Below are positions 1 through 5,247 of a DNA stretch of 5,393 nucleotides, in pieces. The stretch covers positions 1 through 5,393 of the forward strand of contig CAZHSN010000215.1 of assembly GCA_964535125.1 (NCBI GenBank), given 5' to 3'. This DNA comes from CAZHSN01 sp964535125 (GTDB lineage Bacteria; Armatimonadota; HRBIN16). The position numbers were made by a program, and so were the translations under genes. The notes beneath the pieces were generated by a model. That model was not told the DNA's origin, ran no database searches, and was given only the letters and a program-made list of their open reading frames with translations. Within the stretch, counting starts at the first letter, position 1; each line of letters starts with the position of its first letter.

Positions 1-249
1 ACACAAGTCCAGTACAAACGGCAGGTCCCATGCCGCGCAGCGGTCCAGACAGCGCACCACTGCGTCTTGATCCCGCAACGACGGGTCGAAGAGCACTGCC
101 ACACGGTACCGGTCTGTCAGTGGACGCAAGGCTTGACAGATGCGCGTCAGGCTGGTCAAGTCACGCACGGCAGCCACACTATTCCCGAACGCAGGCGACA
201 CGTGGAACAGCAGTATGGAGTCACAGAAACTGGTTGGACGGCAATTCAT
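1..249 (-). CDS. Unidentified protein, N-terminal part (cut by left window edge)
   Basis: I do not recognise this protein. The frame is open from an ATG at 249 to the window edge, giving 83 residues that begin MNCRPTSF. The ATG shares its A with the TGA stop of the GH99-like gene upstream (TGATG), a layout typical of translational coupling, so the two are very probably co-transcribed and functionally related. The visible part alternates predicted strands and helices: a strand near residues 11-17 (SILLFHV), a helix near 24-42, a strand near 49-54 (RVAVLF), a helix near 59-74, and a strand near 77-82 (PFVLDL). This fits the opening of a beta/alpha barrel or a Rossmann-like fold. With its partner, a second carbohydrate-active barrel is a reasonable guess, but no catalytic motif is visible. 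Five cysteines in 83 residues is a little unusual. No signal peptide is seen. Confidence 0.72.
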   Translation of the reverse strand, partial: MNCRPTSFCDSILLFHVSPAFGNSVAAVRDLTSLTRICQALRPLTDRYRVAVLFDPSLRDQDAVVRCLDRCAAWDLPFVLDLC

Positions 250-1388
250 CAGCGTTGTTCCGCACGGAAGCGTCGAACGGCTTCTGCCAGTTCATCCAGC
301 AGATGCGTATCAGGACGGTAGTCCGGCGGATCGCCCATCGTGGGACAGACGCAACCGCCCTCAGAGTGTTCATTCCATGCATACACCAGCACCGTCTGGG
401 CCGGACAGTTTCGCGGATGCGCCGCGGTCCAGCGCAGTCCGGCCAGCAGGTGCTCACGGAACTCGCCAGGGCGCGGATCCCGATAGTGCTCCGGTCCGAA
501 CGCTGCGGGCTGTTTGATGTGCCTGGGGGTGTGATCGGCTCCGCTCATCAGGGGAACGACCAGTTGTCTGCGGGGATTACCCCCCAGTCCGATCTCGCCC
601 AGAAGTAACTGATCGCGAATCGACGGCCACAGCCGGTTGTAGGGCGCACCCTCGGCTGTCGCGCCGAACGCCGGGCGATAGGCGCTGACGGCATCCAGGC
701 CGGCCCGATCGATAAACATGGCGGACCAGATGCCGCCGGTGTTCATCCCCACAATATACGGGTTGCCGCACCCGGTATGCCGGCAACGCGCCCGAAACCG
801 ATGAATGACATCGCGCAGCCGGTCCACACGCCATTCGGGCCCGGCTGGATCGCCCAGCCGGCGTGACAGCTCATCCGGCCCCATGAGGAAAAACAGCGGT
901 CGTCCCGTACAAACGCGCATGTACTGCGGGTCTGCGAACAGCTCGAGGTATTCATCCTCGTACCGATGCCAGTCACGCAGCACCGCGTCCGGGCCGCTCT
1001 CTCCCTGCGAAAGTCCAGCGCCGATATGCTCGCCCAAACAGATCAACGCGAAGCGGATCCGCCGCTTCAGCGAACTCGCCAGGTAACACTCGAAATTGTC
1101 GCGCAACTGCCATCCGCCGCCCTTGTGCCTGCCAAAGTGACAGAACGCCCAGTAATCGACTCCCGCGCCGGCGGCATACCGGATCTCTTGATCCGTAACC
1201 TGCTGGATCACACGGCGTTCGTAGCCCGGGTTGAAGCGTAACGGTTGATCCGGGTCGCCCGTACGGCGCACGAACCATGGGGCGCGGGCATGCCACCGCT
1301 GGTCCGCCAGGAATCCGAACTCCTGCTGTTGGGTCCACACCGAACTGCCATTGTACCCGTCCCATCGGATCACACCCAACCGAACCAT
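249..1388 (-). CDS. GH99/WbsX-like TIM-barrel protein (glycosidase-like)
   Basis: This protein of about 379 residues resembles the glycoside hydrolase 99-like group that includes WbsX proteins of polysaccharide loci. Visible marks are an N-terminal strand (MVRLGVIRWDGYNG), a helix-strand unit IRYAAGAGVDYWAFCHFG, a later strand RIRFALICLGEH, the segment GRPLFFLMGPDEL, and near the C-terminus VYAWNEHSEGG. That last motif corresponds to the AWNEWxEG-type signature of the group. Its two glutamates are three residues apart (about 340 and 343), matching the EXXE spacing of GH99 catalytic acids as I recall it. No signal peptide is visible, so it is probably cytoplasmic. The frame stays open upstream, so GTG at 1415 and TTG at 1451 are alternative starts. 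I chose the ATG at 1388 because it begins just before the first strand, though it lacks a clear ribosome binding site. No convincing promoter precedes it; a TATACT-like element (1500-1505) sits upstream of the prepilin terminator. Substrate is unknown, and a non-catalytic or transferase-associated role is possible. Confidence 0.68.
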   Translation of the reverse strand: MVRLGVIRWDGYNGSSVWTQQQEFGFLADQRWHARAPWFVRRTGDPDQPLRFNPGYERRVIQQVTDQEIRYAAGAGVDYWAFCHFGRHKGGGWQLRDNFECYLASSLKRRIRFALICLGEHIGAGLSQGESGPDAVLRDWHRYEDEYLELFADPQYMRVCTGRPLFFLMGPDELSRRLGDPAGPEWRVDRLRDVIHRFRARCRHTGCGNPYIVGMNTGGIWSAMFIDRAGLDAVSAYRPAFGATAEGAPYNRLWPSIRDQLLLGEIGLGGNPRRQLVVPLMSGADHTPRHIKQPAAFGPEHYRDPRPGEFREHLLAGLRWTAAHPRNCPAQTVLVYAWNEHSEGGCVCPTMGDPPDYRPDTHLLDELAEAVRRFRAEQR

Positions 1389-1440
1389 GGGCGGTTGTGT
1401 TGCGCTGCGCTGCACTGGTTTACTTACCCTCTCGCATGCA

Positions 1441-1459
1441 GGAGGCGCCAAACGCCCCC
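1441..1459 (-). other. Weak hairpin in front of the GH99-like gene
   Basis: Bases 1441-1447 can pair with 1453-1459, with one A-C mismatch and a five-base loop. The TTG at 1449-1451, the farthest upstream possible start of the GH99-like gene, falls in the loop. The GC-rich context makes chance pairing likely. If real, it argues against the TTG start or places a structured leader ahead of the gene. Confidence 0.25.
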
Positions 1460-1470
1460 TCGATATATAG

Positions 1471-1497
1471 AAAACCCCGGAGGCGTGCCTCCGGGGT
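1471..1497 (-). terminator. Rho-independent terminator of the prepilin-like gene
   Basis: A perfect 11-bp inverted repeat (1474-1484 with 1487-1497, core CCCCGGAGGC) has two bases at its centre, so the real loop is probably four bases with a 10-bp stem. On the minus strand it is followed at once by TTTT and then an AT-rich stretch (CTATATAT). It lies 23 bases past the stop of the prepilin-like gene. This is a textbook intrinsic terminator for that gene. It also separates it from the GH99-like gene downstream, which then needs its own promoter or read-through. Confidence 0.88.
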
Positions 1498-1520
1498 CCA
1501 GTATAACGGACAGTCGCGGG

Positions 1521-2300
1521 TTACTGGATGTCAGGCACCGGCGAGCCGTCGGCGTTCCAGCCGTTCTTCGGCCAGTGGTAGTCATAGCCAACACCGCACC
1601 ACCACGAGGCCTGAAGCAGGATGCTACCCACCGCATGCGTCTTGGCGTGGCCGTCACCGAACACGAAGTTCATGGTGGAGTTGCCGGTCCAACCCTTGCG
1701 GCCGTTGTCATCACCGCAGCCGCTCAGCCAGTCGAGGTACTCACGCTTGGCGTTGTGGAATGCGTTGTTTTCGTGGATCAGGAACACACCCGCCGGGCTC
1801 TCAAAGAAGCCCTCTTTGATCAACCGATGATACAGGTGCATTTGGCCGGCATACGCGGGGGCATACGTGGCGGCGATGAAGTGACGATAGTGGTAGGACG
1901 TAAAGTTGCTGCCTACGGCAAACTGAGTGGACACAGAGCTGTCAGACGGGCAGACGAACAGCTTCCAGCTTTTCACGTAAGGCATGATCTGAGCGGCATA
2001 GCTGGCCTTCTTGGCGTACTCGGCCTGAGCCTCGTTACCACAGCCTGCATGGCCGCCGTAGAGCTCGGCAACCGTGTCGCCGACCTGGGCAGCGTACGGT
2101 TCATGCATCATCGGGAACGCACTGTCGTTGTCTTCGAGATACATCTGCAGCCCCAAGCCCAACTGTTTGCAGTTGCTCAGGCAGTTGGTACCGCGGGCCT
2201 TCTCGCGGGCTTGAGCGAACACTGGGAATAGAATGGCGGCCAATATGGCGATGATCGCGATCACCACCAGCAACTCAATGAGCGTAAACGCTCGACGCAT
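1521..2300 (-). CDS. DUF1559-type prepilin-like protein with type IV pilin leader
   Basis: This 259-residue protein starts MRRAFTLIELLVVIAIIAI. That is a short basic leader, a prepilin peptidase site (cleavage between A4 and F5, mature residue +5 being glutamate E9) and a hydrophobic helix (about residues 7-28). The FPVFAQAREKAR segment and a cysteine pair (NCLSNCKQLG) follow. Further cysteines (GHAGCG, FVCPSD, SGCGDD) and a C-terminal FGDGHAKTH near residues 214-221 match the DUF1559 (SBP_bac_10-like) prepilin family, whose proteins sit in the inner membrane until processed and assembled or secreted. These families are usually present in many copies per genome with unknown individual roles. 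An ATG three codons upstream (2309) is also in frame. I chose 2300 because AGGA lies 8 bases before it, whereas AGG directly abuts the 2309 ATG. It is a single-gene unit with its own promoter and terminator. The gap just upstream affects only the leader region. Confidence 0.92.
   Translation of the reverse strand: MRRAFTLIELLVVIAIIAILAAILFPVFAQAREKARGTNCLSNCKQLGLGLQMYLEDNDSAFPMMHEPYAAQVGDTVAELYGGHAGCGNEAQAEYAKKASYAAQIMPYVKSWKLFVCPSDSSVSTQFAVGSNFTSYHYRHFIAATYAPAYAGQMHLYHRLIKEGFFESPAGVFLIHENNAFHNAKREYLDWLSGCGDDNGRKGWTGNSTMNFVFGDGHAKTHAVGSILLQASWWCGVGYDYHWPKNGWNADGSPVPDIQ
2280..2293 (-). repeat. Inverted repeat in codons 3-7 of the prepilin-like gene
   Basis: GAGCGT and ACGCTC are separated by two bases, a perfect 14-base inverted repeat within the codons for the RAFTL part of the leader. 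With two central bases the stem would be about 5 bp. Together with the hairpin over the ribosome binding site it would flank the start codon with structure. Coding constraint could also produce it. Confidence 0.4.
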
Positions 2301-2306
2301 GGGATA

Positions 2307-2321
2307 CATCCTAACAGGATG
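2307..2321 (-). promoter_or_regulatory. Hairpin covering the prepilin ribosome binding site
   Basis: In the minus-strand transcript, CAUCCU, loop GUU and AGGAUG form a perfect 6-bp stem. The 3' arm holds the AGGA Shine-Dalgarno of the chosen start (ATG at 2300, 8 bases downstream). If it folds, the stem would sequester the ribosome binding site and lower translation, or make it responsive to temperature or a bound factor. The same bases recur in the duplicated contig end (2462-2476). The inverted repeat is seen; the regulatory role is inferred. Confidence 0.45.
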
Positions 2322-2332
2322 ACTAGTATGGG

Positions 2333-2432
2333 NNNNNNNNNNNNNNNNNNNNNNNNNNNNNNNNNNNNNNNNNNNNNNNNNNNNNNNNNNNNNNNNNNNN
2401 NNNNNNNNNNNNNNNNNNNNNNNNNNNNNNNN
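2333..2432. other. 100-N scaffold gap, probably false
   Basis: Exactly 100 N separate two contigs, a default length for a gap of unknown size. Both contig ends carry the same 55-mer directly against the gap, so the contigs probably overlap and no sequence is missing. Any reading frame that crosses this stretch should be ignored. Confidence 0.95.
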
Positions 2433-2487
2433 ATGAGCGTAAACGCTCGACGCATGGGATACATCCTAACAGGATGACTAGTATGGG
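2433..2487. repeat. 55-bp exact direct repeat, right copy (right contig start)
   Basis: This is identical to 2278-2332 and begins at the first base after the gap. On the minus strand it contains the prepilin leader, ribosome binding site and first eight codons, which then run into N. It should not be annotated as a second or truncated prepilin gene unless long reads show a real duplication. Confidence 0.95.
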
Positions 2488-2542
2488 AAGTAGATTGGGT
2501 AAAACAAGGCCGTCTGAAGCGATACGTCGCGACCTTACTGCA

Positions 2543-2572
2543 AGCATAATGCATCCGTAACGGTTCTGTCAA
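2543..2572 (-). promoter_or_regulatory. Sigma-70-type promoter of the prepilin-like gene
   Basis: On the minus strand a consensus -35 box TTGACA (2567-2572) and a -10 box TATGCT (2543-2548) are 18 bases apart. Transcription would start near 2536. After removal of the false gap and one repeat copy, the leader would be about 81 nt, ending at the ATG at 2300. An 8-bp palindrome, GTCGCGAC (2526-2533), lies just inside the transcript and could be an operator. Confidence 0.7.
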
Positions 2573-2573
2573 G

Positions 2574-2612
2574 GGGTATTACCCGCAGAGGTCCGGTAAA
2601 ACCTGCGGTAAT
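2574..2612. promoter_or_regulatory. Nested palindromes upstream of the prepilin promoter
   Basis: An 11-base palindrome GGGTATTACCC (2574-2584) ends two bases from the -35 box. Overlapping it, 2578-2592 pairs with 2601-2612 (ATTACC and GCAG against CTGC and GGTAAT, plus GGT against ACC), giving 12 bp with two single-base bulges and an 8-base loop. The position suits a transcription factor site. It also lies about 40 bases past the stop of the CBS-DUF1385 gene, so it could be a 3' hairpin for that transcript, but no T-run follows on either strand. The symmetry is seen; the role is not known. Confidence 0.4.
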
Positions 2613-2650
2613 GGGGGATTTGACTACAGTGTTAATGCCACAGCTTAGGG

Positions 2651-3787
2651 TTATCCATACCGCCACGCCAACAGGTAGGCGGGAAGCCAAACGGCAGCCG
2701 CACCTAACAGCACCCAGGGAAGCCCACTCGTTACAAGTCGACCAGCCAGTGTTAGTCGCCGCGGGCCCTGCGCACGGAACTGTTCAAGCAGTTCCTCACC
2801 AGCCCGGATGCCTGAAGCGATCTGGGCCTGGGTGGGCGGGCGTGTCGAAACATGCTGCTGCACCCAGCCACCCAGACGGCGCCAGGTACCCAGCATCACC
2901 ACCAGCGCCAGCAACGCTGTCAGGTCTGACCAGTCACCGGCCGGCATGGAAGCAAGCAGACTGAAAGTGGCTGCACCCACAGCCAGATTGGTGCCGCAAC
3001 GCATGTGCACGCGCGGCATGCGAGCCACCACCTGAGGCACCAGCGGTAACCCTTGCTCAATTGCATGAACGGTCATGTGCTCTGCGGCGTGATACCCCGC
3101 AAGAGGGGACAGGCGCAGCAGCAGCGCGAACAGGAACACCGGGAACACACGCAGCATCACGGCTGCGGCATCCATGAGTAACGGTTGCTGACCGCTGCTC
3201 ATACTCAATGTATACAACGGCCAACCTGCGTGTTGTTGAACCAGCCAGTACCCCCCCAGCGACACGCCCACGGATAGCATGATGCCCAGAGTGAGCGCCA
3301 GACCGGTGCCGGCCAGTTGCCACCACTGCTGAGCGCCGCCCCGCGCACCGGCGCCGGTCAGATACACACCCCAGGGGGTCGCCATGCCTCCAGGCGCCGC
3401 CGGACGGGGAGCGCCCGCCAGCCACTGGTAGATGTCAGGCAGTTGGATCATCCCGTAGAGCCGGCCGGCCGCATCGGCTACAGGCAGGCCGGGCAGGCCG
3501 CTGGCCGACAGCGCGGCGCATGCCTGGTGTACACTGGAACCGGCCTGGATACAGGGCACTCCGGGCAGCAGGGCGCTTTGCACGGTGGCCAGGTTGGCGT
3601 CTCCATACGTCCAGGCGGCTGCCACCGATGACTCGGTCACGATGCCCAGCAGTGCGCCATCCGCAACCACCGGAGCCGCCCGGCCAGGTGCATCGCGCAT
3701 GGCGCGCACAGCCAGAGCCAGCGGATCATCCGGTGTCAGCATGGGAGCCTGACTGATCAGCGCCCCCAAGTGGGCCGGTAAACTCAT
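2651..3787 (-). CDS. CBS-pair / DUF1385 membrane fusion protein
   Basis: This 378-residue protein has two parts. Residues about 8-122 form a tandem CBS pair: one unit contains PVVADGALLGIVTES and the next LPVADAAGRLYGMIQLPD. CBS pairs usually sense adenine nucleotides or related ligands. From about 133 it matches DUF1385 (YqhQ-like): a GGMATPWGVYLTG segment in the place of the usual GGQAVxEGVMMRG, then membrane segments near 158-185 and 203-227. Next come YHAAEH (232-237) and HMRCGT (261-266), matching the family's conserved YHGAEH and HPRCGT. More hydrophobic stretches follow near 268-300 and 352-375. The function of DUF1385 is not established to my knowledge. The start codon follows the stop of the nitroreductase gene by 7 bases, and a GGTGGTGA-type ribosome binding site overlaps that stop, so the two are probably one operon. 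The fusion suggests a membrane activity gated by a cytoplasmic ligand. Confidence 0.85.
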   Translation of the reverse strand: MSLPAHLGALISQAPMLTPDDPLALAVRAMRDAPGRAAPVVADGALLGIVTESSVAAAWTYGDANLATVQSALLPGVPCIQAGSSVHQACAALSASGLPGLPVADAAGRLYGMIQLPDIYQWLAGAPRPAAPGGMATPWGVYLTGAGARGGAQQWWQLAGTGLALTLGIMLSVGVSLGGYWLVQQHAGWPLYTLSMSSGQQPLLMDAAAVMLRVFPVFLFALLLRLSPLAGYHAAEHMTVHAIEQGLPLVPQVVARMPRVHMRCGTNLAVGAATFSLLASMPAGDWSDLTALLALVVMLGTWRRLGGWVQQHVSTRPPTQAQIASGIRAGEELLEQFRAQGPRRLTLAGRLVTSGLPWVLLGAAAVWLPAYLLAWRYG

Positions 3788-3794
3788 GCGGATA

Positions 3795-4307
3795 TCACCA
3801 CCCGTTCCGATGTATGCGGTCAGCTTGGTAGGTATCCAGCGGCGCGGGTGTCTCCGCAGGATGACCCAGCACTACCGTTCCGACCGGGACGACGTCTTCC
3901 GGGATACCAAAGATCTCACGACAGCGCTGCTCGCGACTGGCGTCCGGGTGTACGGCAGTCCACACAGCCCCCAGCCCGCTGGCATGTGCAGCCAACAGCA
4001 GGTTTTCGATCGCGGCGGCGCAGTCCTGCGGCCAGAAACCCGGACACATTTGCTGCAGTTTGGGGTCGGCACAGACCACAATCGCCGCGGGTGCGCTGCG
4101 CGCCATACCCGCATACGGGTTGACTTCGGGAATGCGCCTCAACAGCTCCGCATCGGTCACCACGACAAAGTGCCATGGCTGCTGGTTGCATGCCGAGGGC
4201 GCCCGCATGGCGGCACGCAGCAACACATCCAACTGCGTCTCGGTCACCGGTTCGGTTGTGTATCGCCGCACGCTCCGGCGCGTCATGATCGCTTGTATGG
4301 TATCCAT
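3795..4307 (-). CDS. Nitroreductase family FMN-dependent oxidoreductase
   Basis: This 170-residue protein belongs to the nitroreductase family, whose FMN-bound dimers use NAD(P)H to reduce nitroaromatics, quinones, flavins or other acceptors. Seen in order are MTRRSVRRYTTEPV (residues about 8-21, the FMN-phosphate-binding start of the family), APSACNQQPWHFVVV (about 36-50), the helix DCAAAIENLLLAAHASGLGAVW (about 95-116), and VGTVVLGHP near the end. The length is typical of the small single-domain members. The frame stays open upstream to 4625, but GGAGGTGA lies 7 bases before the ATG at 4307 and the protein then starts at the family's N-terminus, so that start is well supported. It is the first gene of an apparent operon with the CBS-DUF1385 gene and is divergent from the MscS gene. 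The physiological substrate cannot be told from the sequence. Confidence 0.93.
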   Translation of the reverse strand: MDTIQAIMTRRSVRRYTTEPVTETQLDVLLRAAMRAPSACNQQPWHFVVVTDAELLRRIPEVNPYAGMARSAPAAIVVCADPKLQQMCPGFWPQDCAAAIENLLLAAHASGLGAVWTAVHPDASREQRCREIFGIPEDVVPVGTVVLGHPAETPAPLDTYQADRIHRNGW

Positions 4308-4378
4308 TTGTTCACCTCCAGAAAGAGCCGTCTGTATCATTGTGGCCCAAAACCGCTCGGCTTCACGCATTGCCCTGG

Positions 4379-4411
4379 CCGGTTTCAACCGGTAGCATGA
4401 GGTTGTACAAC
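4379..4411. promoter_or_regulatory. Two palindromes in the divergent nitroreductase-MscS intergenic region
   Basis: The 127-base region between the divergent genes holds CCGGTTTCAACCGG (4379-4392, perfect except for its two central bases) and GTTGTACAAC (4402-4411, perfect). They are 9 bases apart, about one helical turn from the end of one to the start of the other. Such a pair could be an operator serving both directions. I could not define a convincing promoter for either gene; a TACAAC element at 4406-4411 is a weak -10 candidate for the plus strand. Operator function is inferred. Confidence 0.35.
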
Positions 4412-4434
4412 TGCTCGCATCACGGAGTTTCACC

Positions 4435-5232
4435 ATGAACGCGATACTGGAAGCGCTGCGCTTGCAGGATCGGCTTGCTGGACTGCTGGACAGCACCATC
4501 GGAGTCGGCAAGGTCCTGCTGGTGTATCTGATTGTGCGCACACTGGTCCACCGGACCGTTGCCGCGGTACTCACCCGCGCCAGCCGCGAAGAGATGGCCG
4601 ACCACCGCACCGCCCGGCTGCGCACCCTCGCATCTATGGTCCAGACAACAGTCGACTATGTCATCACCGGCGTGACCTTGCTGCTGGTGCTGCGGGAGAT
4701 CGGGATCGACATCGCTCCGATCCTGGCCACAGCCGGGGTTGCCGGACTGGCCGTGGGATTTGGTGCGCAACGACTGGTACGCGATGTCATCTCCGGCTTC
4801 TTTCTGCTCGCTGAAGACCAGTTCAATGTGGGGGAATTGGTCACCATCGGTGCGATCACCGGGGTGGTGGAAACGCTGGGGATGCGCGTCACCCGGCTGC
4901 GCGACCTGGATGGTCGGGTGGCGATCCTGGCCAACGGAGATATTGTGTCAGTGACCAACCATTCGCGTCGGGGCGGACTGCGCGCATCGGTTACGGTTCG
5001 GATCCGGTTGTCAGCCGATCAGACGTCCATTGAGGCACAACTGAAGCATCTCGCGTCCGAAGCGGGGATGTTAGAGCCAAGTTGTGCGGTCAGCGCTCTG
5101 GACGCGAACGCAGCCGCTTGGGAGATCAGCGGTATTACCCCGCCCACTGAGCGGATACGCTGTGAAAACCGGCTGCGCGCGGCGATACTGGCGGCGCATT
5201 CGGCCTCCGCAGAGGCGCTGCCGTTGGCCTGA
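4435..5232 (+). CDS. MscS-family mechanosensitive ion channel
   Basis: This 265-residue protein is a small MscS-type channel that would open under membrane tension and release ions and solutes during osmotic downshock. It has membrane segments near residues 22-43 and 67-88. A third, pore-lining segment near 92-124 is rich in alanine and glycine (ILATAGVAGLAVGFG, then AQRLVRDVISGFFLLAEDQF). The beta domain follows, with NVGELVTIG, TGVVETLGMRVTRLRDLDGR and ILANGDIVSVTNHSRR, and a C-terminal alpha/beta region runs to about 255. This is the usual core architecture, near the E. coli MscS length, with no extra N-terminal helices. A GGAG ribosome binding site lies 9 bases before the ATG. It is divergent from the nitroreductase and converges on the LacI-type gene, with 15 bases between their stops. 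No clear terminator is seen. Confidence 0.93.
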   Translation: MNAILEALRLQDRLAGLLDSTIGVGKVLLVYLIVRTLVHRTVAAVLTRASREEMADHRTARLRTLASMVQTTVDYVITGVTLLLVLREIGIDIAPILATAGVAGLAVGFGAQRLVRDVISGFFLLAEDQFNVGELVTIGAITGVVETLGMRVTRLRDLDGRVAILANGDIVSVTNHSRRGGLRASVTVRIRLSADQTSIEAQLKHLASEAGMLEPSCAVSALDANAAAWEISGITPPTERIRCENRLRAAILAAHSASAEALPLA

Positions 5233-5247
5233 ACAGTCCAGCAGACA

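Larger units (their letters stand above)
2278..2332. repeat. 55-bp exact direct repeat, left copy (left contig end)
   Basis: These 55 bases recur without mismatch at 2433-2487. They cover the first eight codons of the prepilin-like gene and 32 bases of its leader. The copy ends exactly where the run of N begins. This is probably the terminal k-mer of the left contig, not a biological repeat. Confidence 0.97.

Noticed and set aside
30..608. Plus-strand open frame of 192 codons near the left edge
   Set aside because: It is antisense to the coupled GH99-like and unidentified genes, has no recognisable motif and has a composition rich in Arg, Ser and Pro typical of shadow frames.
1245..2231. Long plus-strand open frame of 328 codons
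   Set aside because: It lies antisense to the prepilin-like gene, the terminator and the start of the GH99-like gene. Its translation shows no domain pattern, and the minus-strand genes are clearly real. High GC produces such antisense frames.
2278..2487. Genuine tandem duplication of a prepilin gene start or a mobile-element direct repeat
   Set aside because: The repeat is exactly 55 bases and both copies end at the gap, which fits contig-end overlap better than biology. Kept only as an alternative to be tested with reads.
2261..2572. Minus-strand frame across the gap that starts upstream and includes MYPMRRAFTL
   Set aside because: It contains about 34 undefined residues and reads through the duplicated contig end. 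It is an artefact of the false gap, not a second gene.
2628..2660. Plus-strand promoter beginning TTGACT
   Set aside because: The -35 like box lacks a matching -10 at 16-18 bases, and no plus-strand gene follows.
3786..4400. Plus-strand frame of 204 codons opposite the nitroreductase
   Set aside because: The opposite strand carries a clear nitroreductase with all family motifs; this frame shows none and is a shadow.
4308..4625. N-terminal extension of the nitroreductase frame to 4625
   Set aside because: The extension is antisense to the start of the MscS gene, has no family similarity, and a strong ribosome binding site lies before the ATG at 4307.
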